64,000 nucleotides of DNA from Chryseobacterium sp. JV274 (GTDB lineage Bacteria; Bacteroidota; Bacteroidia; Flavobacteriales; Weeksellaceae), in assembly GCF_903969135.1 (NCBI RefSeq), contig NZ_LR824569.1, forward strand, positions 1,426,001 through 1,490,000, given 5' to 3'. Numbering within the stretch: position 1 is the stretch's first letter; each line of letters starts with the position of its first letter. Positions 35,058-42,887 of the stretch are shown here, piece after piece. The position numbers and the translations under genes are program-made. The notes beneath the pieces are model-generated. The model did no database searches. It had not been told where the DNA came from and was given only the letters and a program-made list of their open reading frames with translations.

Positions 35058-36317
35058 ATGAACACAATTATTAAAAAACTATCCATTTTAAGTGTATTCG
35101 CTTCACTTATGGGCTTCTGCTCTATCCTCTTTGCTCAAGTTTATCCTATCGGGCAAATGGTTTTGACAACTTACGGTCAGTCTTTTACCATGTATAACAC
35201 GGGAGTAATTGTCCAGAATGGAAATCCGGGAAATGCAGGCCAGGCAGTATATGACCAAACCGGAATTAATTATCTGTGTTTGCCTTCGGCAGTTCCTTAT
35301 CAAAAGGCATTTTTTCTTGACTTTAATAGAAATATTATCGAATTAGATTACAGATTGGGATATCGGATTGTTGGCTATTCCACTATTCCTGTTCCTCCGC
35401 GGCCAGTTATGTATCTGCCAAAACCTATGTATGACAATGAGATAGGAATTGAAACCGCTAACGGATTGAGACCGTTACCTACACAGATTATTGATGAGCA
35501 AAAACCTTTTGGAGATGTTATGATGACCAGTGAGCAGACTGCAGTAGACTGTTATAAGAATTCTTTGAATTTTGATGGATCATTAAATCAGATGAAATTC
35601 GGGGACTGCATGGTTACGAATATGGCTGGTAAAAAAGAGCTTGAAATTTATAAATGCGCCAAAAACTCAGCAACCATGGAGGAGCAAAGTCTTTGTATGC
35701 TCAGTATTTTAGGCGGGTCAAAAGAAAAGCAAATTACTCAGGATATGCTGAAATGCTATAAAGAATATGGTGGTAATTACGAAATGTACCCGCTTTGTTT
35801 CGCTGACAAAGTAAACGATCCTGAACTCAAACAATTAGTCTCCTGTTTTAAAGATCAGGCTAACAGTGGTGAAATATCTTTCATGAGAACTGCGGTTTGT
35901 TATGGAGCAAGTAAACTTAATTTGAATACGGAAGCACAAATAGCCGTTGAATGTGCCATAAGTACCGGAGGCCAGCCCTACGCATTTGCAGGTTGTGCAG
36001 GTGGCCAACTGACTTACCGTGAATTAAATAAATGCTTAACAAACGGTGTAGGCGGTGACAATGGATGTTTTGGAAAGAATAATACAATCGTTAAAGGATT
36101 AAATCAAATTGGAGACGCTTTAAAAGGTCAGTTTGGTCCTAATAACGATATTGTCAAAACATGGAATACGACCGTTCATGATTTACAATATGGCCCCGGA
36201 AAAAATCACGAAGCGGTAAAAGTGGTCAGAAACATTAGTAATGAGCTAGGGAAAGCAGGAACTAATGTAGCCAAAGAAATAAAAAAAGTGGTTCCCAAAA
36301 TAAAAATCAAATGGTAA
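35058..36317 (+). CDS. Secreted cysteine-repeat protein of unknown function
   Basis: A 419-residue protein. The start at 35058 (MNTIIKKLSILSVFASL) gives a signal peptide ending near ILFAQ. Residues about 165-345 hold six units with paired Cys: DCYKNS...GDC, KCAKNSATMEEQSLC, KCYKEYGGNYEMYPLC, SCFKDQ...AVC, ECAISTGGQPYAFAGC and KCLTNGVGGDNGC. The second Cys comes 10-19 residues after the first, so each unit may form a disulfide hairpin. The C-terminus is basic and lysine-rich (EIKKVVPKIKIKW) and has no sorting domain. I do not recognise the family. Confidence 0.75.
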   Translation: MNTIIKKLSILSVFASLMGFCSILFAQVYPIGQMVLTTYGQSFTMYNTGVIVQNGNPGNAGQAVYDQTGINYLCLPSAVPYQKAFFLDFNRNIIELDYRLGYRIVGYSTIPVPPRPVMYLPKPMYDNEIGIETANGLRPLPTQIIDEQKPFGDVMMTSEQTAVDCYKNSLNFDGSLNQMKFGDCMVTNMAGKKELEIYKCAKNSATMEEQSLCMLSILGGSKEKQITQDMLKCYKEYGGNYEMYPLCFADKVNDPELKQLVSCFKDQANSGEISFMRTAVCYGASKLNLNTEAQIAVECAISTGGQPYAFAGCAGGQLTYRELNKCLTNGVGGDNGCFGKNNTIVKGLNQIGDALKGQFGPNNDIVKTWNTTVHDLQYGPGKNHEAVKVVRNISNELGKAGTNVAKEIKKVVPKIKIKW

Positions 36318-36325
36318 TTAACATA

Positions 36326-36355
36326 AAAACAGATGCACTTGTACAAGTGCATCTG
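36326..36355 (-). terminator. Palindromic terminator between converging genes
   Basis: CAGATGCACTTGT (36330-36342) and its exact complement (36343-36355) form a 26-bp palindrome, preceded on the plus strand by an A-run, which gives a T-run on the minus strand for the lipoprotein gene. Confidence 0.7.
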
Positions 36356-36375
36356 TACAATATCTAATTCTGCTA

Positions 36376-36966
36376 CTACTTCTTCAGCATTTGAAAATTA
36401 TATTTTATGGGGTTGAAAGGATTGACAACTGTTCCTTCAACGGTTATTTTACTCGCAAGCAGTTCAAAATTCATATTTTGTGTATTCTGTTTGGTAAACA
36501 ACCCTTTCTTGGAAGCTGTAAAGGTGATGACAACCTTCTTGTTTACCCCATCCACAGGAACCTGAACAGTTAATTCTTTAGGAAGAAGATTAAGTTCTAT
36601 TTCCTTTTTATACTGGTATAAAACTGCTGTATAATCCAGATCATATTTTATTTTTCCAATTGCTGTTAAGGCTTGATTTGCTTTCGCAGGATCAGAAATT
36701 ACAGCGTAAATAATCTCTTTCATAGGAAATTCTGAATAGGAAATCAGGTTTTTCTTGGCAGCAAAAGCAACCGCTGTTTCTCCGCTCACAGTTCCCTGGG
36801 ATACACTTGCCTTTCCTGTGTATTCACCGTTAAGATCATCAAAACTGATGGTCACAGGATTAGGTTTTGGAGCTTCATCATCATTACTGCAACTTGCCAG
36901 AACAAAAGGAATAGCCAGTAAGATCACCAGCATTGATATCAATTTTACATGAATGAATTTTTTCAT
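36376..36966 (-). CDS. DUF4840-like lipoprotein
   Basis: A 196-residue protein with a lipoprotein signal (ILLAIPFVLASCSNDDE, Cys about 26). The ITIS/DDLNGEYTGKASVSQG and the later MNFELLASKITVEGTVVNPF segments resemble DUF4840-type Bacteroidota lipoproteins. Probably outer-membrane anchored. No operon partner; function unknown. Confidence 0.65.
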   Translation of the reverse strand: MKKFIHVKLISMLVILLAIPFVLASCSNDDEAPKPNPVTISFDDLNGEYTGKASVSQGTVSGETAVAFAAKKNLISYSEFPMKEIIYAVISDPAKANQALTAIGKIKYDLDYTAVLYQYKKEIELNLLPKELTVQVPVDGVNKKVVITFTASKKGLFTKQNTQNMNFELLASKITVEGTVVNPFNPIKYNFQMLKK

Positions 36967-37137
36967 TTTGATTTTGAATTAATTATTTTGATTAAAAAAA
37001 TGTTTTTATTGGAGTACTCATCTATATAAATACAGAAATTCCATATCCTTGCTTGGGGCTAAAAAAAACAATTTCAATCATCTGATTTACTGCCTGTTAT
37101 TTTTAACATCTATTTCTATCTATCTTTATTTTCAAAA

Positions 37138-37163
37138 CAAATGTCTCAAAATTGAGACATTTG
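37138..37163. promoter_or_regulatory. Perfect 12+2+12 palindromic operator before the TetR gene
   Basis: CAAATGTCTCAA at 37138-37149 is perfectly inverted at 37152-37163. The -7 box TATATTTG follows at 37167-37174, so a bound repressor would block the promoter. Most likely the autoregulatory site of the TetR protein encoded 28 bp downstream. Confidence 0.75.
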
Positions 37164-37166
37164 TCC

Positions 37167-37174
37167 TATATTTG
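37167..37174 (+). promoter_or_regulatory. -7 box of the TetR-esterase operon
   Basis: TATATTTG matches TAnnTTTG and lies 17 bp before the TetR ATG. Confidence 0.6.
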
Positions 37175-37190
37175 AGGTGCTTAAAAAATA

Positions 37191-37751
37191 ATGAATACCC
37201 AACAAAAAATTATTGACACAGCAATATCTGTGTTCAATGAGAATTTTTCGGCAACATTTGAAGAGATCGCAGTAAACTGTAATCTTAACCGCAGGACATT
37301 GCACCGATACTTTAAAAACCGAAACGAATTATTGGAAGCCTGCAATGCAAATATGATGAAGGCCTGGGAAGGGGCGGCCATTAAAGCCTGCAACAGTTCT
37401 ACCAATCCCCTGATACAACTGGAAAATTTATTATATGCTGGTATTGACAGCGGAACGAAGTATGCCTTTTTAATTAAGCTGAACGAAGTGGAGCCTGCTT
37501 ATACAACTGAAATAAGTAAGGATTATTTAAAAGCAAGAAGCAATATATTCAGTGCAATAGTAACGTTGCAGAAAGAACAATTGATAGACAGTACACTGCC
37601 ATTAACGTGGATAAGAATTCTGTTCACCAGTGTTATCACAGCAACTATCACCGCATACAGATCGGGAGATATTGCTCCTAATGAAGTAAAAAAATTAGCC
37701 TGGAATTCATTCAGCAGAAGCATAGGCTTAGTATTAAATAAACAAAAATGA
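37191..37751 (+). CDS. TetR family repressor
   Basis: A 186-residue protein with an N-terminal TetR HTH (ATFEEIAVNCNLNRRTLHRYFKNRNELLEACN) and an all-helical ligand domain. The perfect palindrome over its promoter strongly suggests autorepression. Its stop overlaps the ATG of the esterase gene (ATGA), so the two are translationally coupled and share the control. The inducer is unknown and may be the esterase substrate or product. Confidence 0.88.
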   Translation: MNTQQKIIDTAISVFNENFSATFEEIAVNCNLNRRTLHRYFKNRNELLEACNANMMKAWEGAAIKACNSSTNPLIQLENLLYAGIDSGTKYAFLIKLNEVEPAYTTEISKDYLKARSNIFSAIVTLQKEQLIDSTLPLTWIRILFTSVITATITAYRSGDIAPNEVKKLAWNSFSRSIGLVLNKQK

Positions 37752-38596
37752 TACATTCTTTTTTAATGATAGGCCAGTCCAATATGGCCGGACGTGGCTA
37801 CGCGAAAGAAGTTCCGCTTATTTTTGATGAACATATTAAAATGTTGAGAAACGGATTATGGCAGATTATGTCAGAACCAATTAATTTTGACCGTCCGAGC
37901 TCAGGTGTAGGGCTCGCTTCATCATTTGCAGCTTCCTGGAGAAAAGATCATCAACAAGATGAAATTGGATTAATTCCATGTGCTGATGGGGGAACCAGCC
38001 TTGATGACTGGGCTGTAGGGAGTACTTTGTTTGAGAATGCCCTATCACAGGCCAGACTTGCCCAGCGAACAAGTGAGATTAAAGGAATCTTATGGCATCA
38101 GGGTGAAAGTGACTGCTCTCCTGAAAAGGCAGAACAATATCAGGAAAAATTCTCTAAGATTATTAATGCTTTACGCCAGGAACTCAATATTCCCGAAGCC
38201 CCGCTTATCATTGGCGGATTAGGAGATTATTTACCCAACGGATTATTTGGTCAGTATTTCATGCACTATTCTTTCGTCAACCGGGAACTTGAGGACTTTG
38301 CGCAATCTAATGAAAACTGTTATTTTGTTTCCGCAAAAGGGCTTACGGCTAATCCTGATGGTGTTCATTTCAATGCGCATTCACAAAGATTATTAGGAAT
38401 CAGATATTATTGTGCTTACCGTGATCTAAAACACCTTCCAAACTCCAATGTTAATGAAAATGATATTTTGAACGAAATCTATAACCGTCCTTATACCAAG
38501 ACAGAAAGACTCAAGCTGCTGGAACACGAATTTGCAGTCGGGAATATTGAAGGTAAAGATTATTTAATGCAACTAAAAGCTATAGGGCAAGAGTAA
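37748..38596 (+). CDS. SGNH-type carbohydrate esterase (sialate O-acetylesterase-like)
   Basis: A 282-residue protein of the SASA/CE6-like type. The nucleophile Ser is in FLMIGQSNMAGRG at the N-terminus, WHQGESDC forms the oxyanion block, and NPDGVHFNAHSQRLLG provides the DxxH acid/base pair. No signal peptide is seen, so it acts in the cytoplasm, perhaps removing acetyl groups from imported sugars. It overlaps the TetR stop. A C-terminal helical extension of about 50 residues (EIYNRPYTKTERLKLLEHEF) is not typical. Confidence 0.85.
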   Translation: MIHSFLMIGQSNMAGRGYAKEVPLIFDEHIKMLRNGLWQIMSEPINFDRPSSGVGLASSFAASWRKDHQQDEIGLIPCADGGTSLDDWAVGSTLFENALSQARLAQRTSEIKGILWHQGESDCSPEKAEQYQEKFSKIINALRQELNIPEAPLIIGGLGDYLPNGLFGQYFMHYSFVNRELEDFAQSNENCYFVSAKGLTANPDGVHFNAHSQRLLGIRYYCAYRDLKHLPNSNVNENDILNEIYNRPYTKTERLKLLEHEFAVGNIEGKDYLMQLKAIGQE

Positions 38597-38632
38597 AGGA
38601 ACATCTTACTTATTATTTCAGCATCTAATATA

Positions 38633-39331
38633 TCAGCAAATCAACAGCAACCGATATTCACCATCGTTTTCTACAGGAGCTCTATGAACACATGGCAGCG
38701 CCTGCTGTTCCGGATGATCTACAGCGATTCTCCAAAGATGACCTTTCCCTAAATTTACGGGTTCTGCATTGGGTTTAGGCTGATAATGAAGATCAAAGAA
38801 ATATTCTCTGAGGAAGTCTTCAAATTCTTCTTCGGGGCCATCGTGTAGTTTTTTGAGCTGTTCCCGGATTTCAGGAATCAAAATTTTCTGTTCCACATGA
38901 TCATTGGGAATGATATCACTTGCAGCTCCATGGTAGGTACATAAAAAAGTATCTGTTCCGATGGGTGAACGATCTACATGATATGAATATACATCTGTTG
39001 AAATGAAACCGAGTTCTTCATCCCGTTCATAACATTTAAGCAAATTAAGAACCGGAGAAGCGCCAAAATCATTTAATAACTGTAAATCATTTAAGATCAT
39101 TTTTCTTGCCATATCTCCTTCTTCTGATAATTGTAATGCTAAAAGATCCTGAGCGGAAATTACTGTTACATCTTCATTTAACTGAAGTTGAGAAACGATT
39201 TCTTTAAAATTTCCAACCAAATTCCGATGCCAGCAAATTGCATTCATCATTCCTTGAAAACTGGTATTTACAAGTTCAGAGAAAGAAGATACCACCTCTA
39301 TTTGCTGATTGTCAGAAAATATATTGCCCAT
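38633..39331 (-). CDS. DUF1826 protein
   Basis: A 232-residue protein I recognise as DUF1826, with CWHRNLVGNFKEIVSQL, CTYHGAASDIIPND and a C-terminal CVHRAPVENDGEYRLLL. The start at 39331 (MGNIFSDNQQ) is chosen because TATTTTTG at 39367-39374 on the minus strand looks like a -7 box and would exclude the longer ORF start at 39463. In other bacteria DUF1826 genes are found beside metal-homeostasis genes, but nothing here shows that link. Function unknown. Confidence 0.75.
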   Translation of the reverse strand: MGNIFSDNQQIEVVSSFSELVNTSFQGMMNAICWHRNLVGNFKEIVSQLQLNEDVTVISAQDLLALQLSEEGDMARKMILNDLQLLNDFGASPVLNLLKCYERDEELGFISTDVYSYHVDRSPIGTDTFLCTYHGAASDIIPNDHVEQKILIPEIREQLKKLHDGPEEEFEDFLREYFFDLHYQPKPNAEPVNLGKGHLWRIAVDHPEQQALPCVHRAPVENDGEYRLLLIC

Positions 39332-39366
39332 GTTTTGAAATAAGCGGTTTAATTGCTTACTGGCTA

Positions 39367-39374
39367 CAAAAATA
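39367..39374 (-). promoter_or_regulatory. Candidate -7 box of the DUF1826 gene
   Basis: Reads TATTTTTG on the minus strand, 36 bp upstream of the chosen ATG; it decides between two possible starts. Confidence 0.5.
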
Positions 39375-39525
39375 CGGAATAGGTTATTTAAATCGTCATT
39401 ACAAAAAATCAGATGTACTTTTAATATGGAAGTTTTTATTTGACATTCTTCTTTTCTATTCATATTATATTTATTCCTAACTTAGAAGAAACTATCTGTC
39501 AATGAATTAACACCCATTACCAGCT

Positions 39526-40344
39526 ATGCAAATTTTACCTTCCGCCAGCTTAGCACCTTACATAAAGAGTTATACCGTTGTTACCATTGATAATGATCTC
39601 AGGGATGAAGTTTTTTATCCCAGCGGATATATAGATCTGATCATTAATATTTCCGGTGGTGCTGCAGCTACTATTATTAATGGAAAAAGAAAGGATACTC
39701 CGGATATAGAGCTTCTGGGACACCTCACACTTCCTACCAGGCTTACTGTTGCACAGGGAACTTCGGTGCTGATAGCAAGGATCTATCCGTATGCCGGTAC
39801 TTTATTCTTTTCTGATCCTTTGTCGGAATTCACGAACTACGCTACTGATATGTATGATGTAGCAAAAAGTGGAAGCACAGATTTATATGACCGCATCATG
39901 TTTGCTGATAGTCTTTATAAAAAAATCAATATTTTGGAAGCATACTTTCTTCAACAGTTGAAAAAAAATGAAAACCGGGTAAAGAAAGCTATCATGGTTC
40001 AGGCACTCAGCCAACAGTTTTTAATGAATCATCATACATTGGACCTGCCGGCTTTGGCACAGGCTTCAGGGTTATCGGAAAGATATATTCAAAAGCTTTA
40101 TCTTACGAATGTTGGAATAAGCCCCTCAGCTTTTGCTGCTGTCATCAGATTTAACAAAAGCCTGCAAATGGTTCTCAACACCCCGGAATCACTTACCACT
40201 ATAGCTTATGACTGCGGGTATTATGACCAGGCCCATTTTATCAAAGAGTTTAAAAAGTTTACAGGCATCACTCCTTCTGTCTCCAGACAGTCACTGATTA
40301 AAAATGATATGGATCTTCAACAGGCTGTCAATATTGGTTTTTAA
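39526..40344 (+). CDS. AraC family regulator
   Basis: A 272-residue protein with an N-terminal ligand-type domain (SASLAPYIKSYTVVTID, FYPSGYIDLIINISG) similar to the DUF6597 class, and a C-terminal AraC HTH (LPALAQASGLSERYIQKLY; LTTIAYDCGYYDQAHFIKEFKKFTGITPS). It stands convergent to the NTF2-like gene. Its target is not clear from the neighbours. Confidence 0.87.
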   Translation: MQILPSASLAPYIKSYTVVTIDNDLRDEVFYPSGYIDLIINISGGAAATIINGKRKDTPDIELLGHLTLPTRLTVAQGTSVLIARIYPYAGTLFFSDPLSEFTNYATDMYDVAKSGSTDLYDRIMFADSLYKKINILEAYFLQQLKKNENRVKKAIMVQALSQQFLMNHHTLDLPALAQASGLSERYIQKLYLTNVGISPSAFAAVIRFNKSLQMVLNTPESLTTIAYDCGYYDQAHFIKEFKKFTGITPSVSRQSLIKNDMDLQQAVNIGF

Positions 40345-40346
40345 TT

Positions 40347-40790
40347 CTATTTTGCAGGATGATTACTGCTGAACATGTCGCGGTGCATTTTCCAACCCTC
40401 TTTTGTATTCTTCCAGATCACTATTACTTTTCCGTCATCCAGTTTTTTACCTTCTACATCTGTCATTTCGTAATAACTTTCTTCAGTGACTGAGGTTTTA
40501 CCATCTCCATACAGGTTTTGAATCGTAAACTTGACCTGAACCTTAGGTCCATTTTTAAAGAAATTGAGTAACTTTTCTCTTCCGCAAACCGGTGTTGTAT
40601 TGGAAGGAAACAGACAGGCATCATCTGTATATCTGGTCAGAATAGATCCGTCATTTTTGTTAGCCAGATCGGCATAGATTGCATTACTGGCTTCAATAGT
40701 CTTTCTTACCGTTTTCATAAGATCTTTAGTCTGGGCATTACACCAGGAAGTAAGTATTAATAACAAGCTTAGAATAAGTAACTTTTTCAT
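40347..40790 (-). CDS. Secreted SnoaL/NTF2-like protein (DUF4440 type)
   Basis: A 147-residue protein with a signal peptide (MKKLLILSLLLILTSWCNAQ) and a single NTF2-like cone (TIEASNAIYADLANKNDGSIL; GREKLLNFFKNGPKVQVKFT; VIWKNTKEGWKMHRDMFSSN). Family members include ketosteroid isomerase-like enzymes and binding proteins of unknown ligand. It lies 2 bp from the AraC stop on the opposite strand. Periplasmic location is inferred. Confidence 0.82.
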   Translation of the reverse strand: MKKLLILSLLLILTSWCNAQTKDLMKTVRKTIEASNAIYADLANKNDGSILTRYTDDACLFPSNTTPVCGREKLLNFFKNGPKVQVKFTIQNLYGDGKTSVTEESYYEMTDVEGKKLDDGKVIVIWKNTKEGWKMHRDMFSSNHPAK

Positions 40791-40880
40791 TTTATTTTTT
40801 TATACAAAGCAAATTATTCTGACAGACAAAAAATTGTAAAATAACGAACAAGTTTATTTTTTCAATTAAGAGTATCCAAT

Positions 40881-40915
40881 AAAAAACAGCGCCCCCTTTT
40901 GGAGAACACTGTTTT
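40881..40915 (-). terminator. Terminator of the 621-aa T9SS gene
   Basis: AAACAG(C)G...C(A)CTGTTT arms fold on the minus strand with a TTTTTTA tail, about 36 bp after the stop. Confidence 0.6.
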
Positions 40916-40950
40916 ATATATAAGGTTATTAATTTTCAGTTTTATTTTTT

Positions 40951-42816
40951 TTACTTCTTCAATATCTTTTCTGTTACTGTAGAAGATTTGGTTTTAAGTT
41001 TAATATAATATACTCCTGTCTGAAGAGAAGATAATACTACCTGTTCCTGCATCAAATTCAAAGTTCCCTGTTTTACCAGTTGTCCTGTTGCACCAAAGAT
41101 TTCATAAGAAACCAAAGGTTCTTTACTTCTGATTGTAAGTACATCCTGAACAGGATTCGGATATAATTGTATTCCTGCCTGAACAGCTGTTTCTTCTACT
41201 GACATCTGGCTGCATGCTGATTTAGCAAATTTTGTAAAAAAAGACTGAGATTTCCCTCCTGATACATTGACAGCCATTGTATTGACATTATCATTGGTAT
41301 CTGTAAACAATTGGTCATGAAAAAAGCCTCCCACCACATAATTGCCATCTTTATCTGCAGCCACTGCTGTAAATTCATCTATCACATAAAAGTTACTGTG
41401 AATCTCTCCCGTTCCCAAAACATCTCCGGTATCTTTGTTAAGTCTTACCAATAAAGGATCCGATCTATCTCCATCAGGGCGCACCATTGCATAGCTTCCC
41501 CAGACATCAGACCAGCTTCCTTTGGCAAAAGCAATTTCATTTCCATTAACAGCAATTGTTCCTTTGGTAAAACGGTAACCAAACTGAAGACCAGACATAC
41601 TATCCGGAGTTCTTGCCCATTGTACTGTACCTGACGCATTCATCTTCATGACAAACGGAACGGCTTCCACATAACTTCTCAGAGGAAAAGTATAACTTCC
41701 GAAGGTTGCAGGCACTGTTATTCCATTAAAATAACGTCCTGAAATATAAACATCTGAAGTAACCGGATCTTTTACAATAGAATGAATTTCATCATCAGTA
41801 CTTGTTGTACCATTATTAAGTTCTTTTCTCCATACCTCAGTTCCGGTTGTACCATCAAAAGCCAGCACATACGCTGCTTTCGTAAACAGGACATTATTGT
41901 AAGAAAGATCAACCAGATTACTGAATCCGGGATCCATCCTTTTACCGGCAAGATAATAGCGGTTCAAACTTTCATCGTATACTACATTAACCTTTCCCTC
42001 TCTTCCCACTGCATTTATCGCATCTCCTGTAATAGGCAAAAGCAAGGGAACTGCCGGTGTCATATTACCATTATCATAATTGAACTTCACGGCATAATAC
42101 TGATAGGTTGATGTAAAGGATGAAGGTACTGTAATCAAACCATTTAAATGGGTTCCCGCTCTGAATCCCATCACAGCATGGATGTTTTTGGAAGAATCCA
42201 TGTACATCATCTGAACGTCACACATACGGGATGAATAATTAACGTCTCCCTGCAAAGGCTTGCTCCATGCCAGTGTACCGTCAGAAGTATTATATTTCAA
42301 CAGAAAGGCTGCTTTGTGGGCAGGATCTATTGTTTGGTCATAATGGGTATACAACGGTAATGTATGGGTATCATCGAAATGTACAGGAACAGCATTTGGA
42401 TCTCCTACATAAGAATTATTATAAATGGTAGCCATCACATATAATCCCCCGTTATTATCTACTTTAATATGCCAGGCATTTTCTCCGTCTCCCGATCCCC
42501 CTATTGGTCTGGACCATCTTATATTTCCTTCACAATCAGCAGAGAACAGAAAAAGATCACTCAGACCGTAATTGGTTACAGAAGTACCATTTAGATTTTG
42601 TCCCTGTTCGCGCATTGTTGCAAGATAGTAAGTGTTATTGTTGTTATCTACTACAATATCCCTTATTGATTCATCAAATACATAATGAAACCCCGGATCA
42701 GCAGAACCTGTTAATCCTCCTACCTGTTTTCCCCATTGCCATTGGTAAGTCTGGCTAAAAGATAATCCTGGTAATATCAGAAGAAGTCCCCAAAGTTTGT
42801 TTTTTAGTTGTATCAT
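40951..42816 (-). CDS. Secreted beta-propeller-like protein with T9SS type A sorting domain
   Basis: A 621-residue protein with a signal peptide (LLLILPGLSFSQ). Repeats of the SBBP/beta-propeller type run through residues about 25-530 (GLYVMATIYNNSYVGD, DVYISGRYFNGITV, NYVVGGFFHDQLF). The C-terminus (IQLYPNPVQDVLTI to ITEKILKK-like end) is a T9SS type A sorting domain, so the protein is exported by type IX secretion and anchored or released at the cell surface. Downstream of the 1622-aa T9SS gene but separated by a terminator. Confidence 0.85.
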   Translation of the reverse strand: MIQLKNKLWGLLLILPGLSFSQTYQWQWGKQVGGLTGSADPGFHYVFDESIRDIVVDNNNNTYYLATMREQGQNLNGTSVTNYGLSDLFLFSADCEGNIRWSRPIGGSGDGENAWHIKVDNNGGLYVMATIYNNSYVGDPNAVPVHFDDTHTLPLYTHYDQTIDPAHKAAFLLKYNTSDGTLAWSKPLQGDVNYSSRMCDVQMMYMDSSKNIHAVMGFRAGTHLNGLITVPSSFTSTYQYYAVKFNYDNGNMTPAVPLLLPITGDAINAVGREGKVNVVYDESLNRYYLAGKRMDPGFSNLVDLSYNNVLFTKAAYVLAFDGTTGTEVWRKELNNGTTSTDDEIHSIVKDPVTSDVYISGRYFNGITVPATFGSYTFPLRSYVEAVPFVMKMNASGTVQWARTPDSMSGLQFGYRFTKGTIAVNGNEIAFAKGSWSDVWGSYAMVRPDGDRSDPLLVRLNKDTGDVLGTGEIHSNFYVIDEFTAVAADKDGNYVVGGFFHDQLFTDTNDNVNTMAVNVSGGKSQSFFTKFAKSACSQMSVEETAVQAGIQLYPNPVQDVLTIRSKEPLVSYEIFGATGQLVKQGTLNLMQEQVVLSSLQTGVYYIKLKTKSSTVTEKILKK

Positions 42817-42844
42817 AAAAGTTCATTTAATTATCACATACTAT

Positions 42845-42878
42845 AAAAAAACAGTGCTCTCCGAAGAGAACACTGCTT
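42845..42878 (-). terminator. Terminator of the 1622-aa T9SS gene
   Basis: CAGTG-CTCT...AGAG-AA-CACTG forms a two-part stem followed on the minus strand by a T-run. Confidence 0.7.
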
Positions 42879-42887
42879 GATAAGCTA

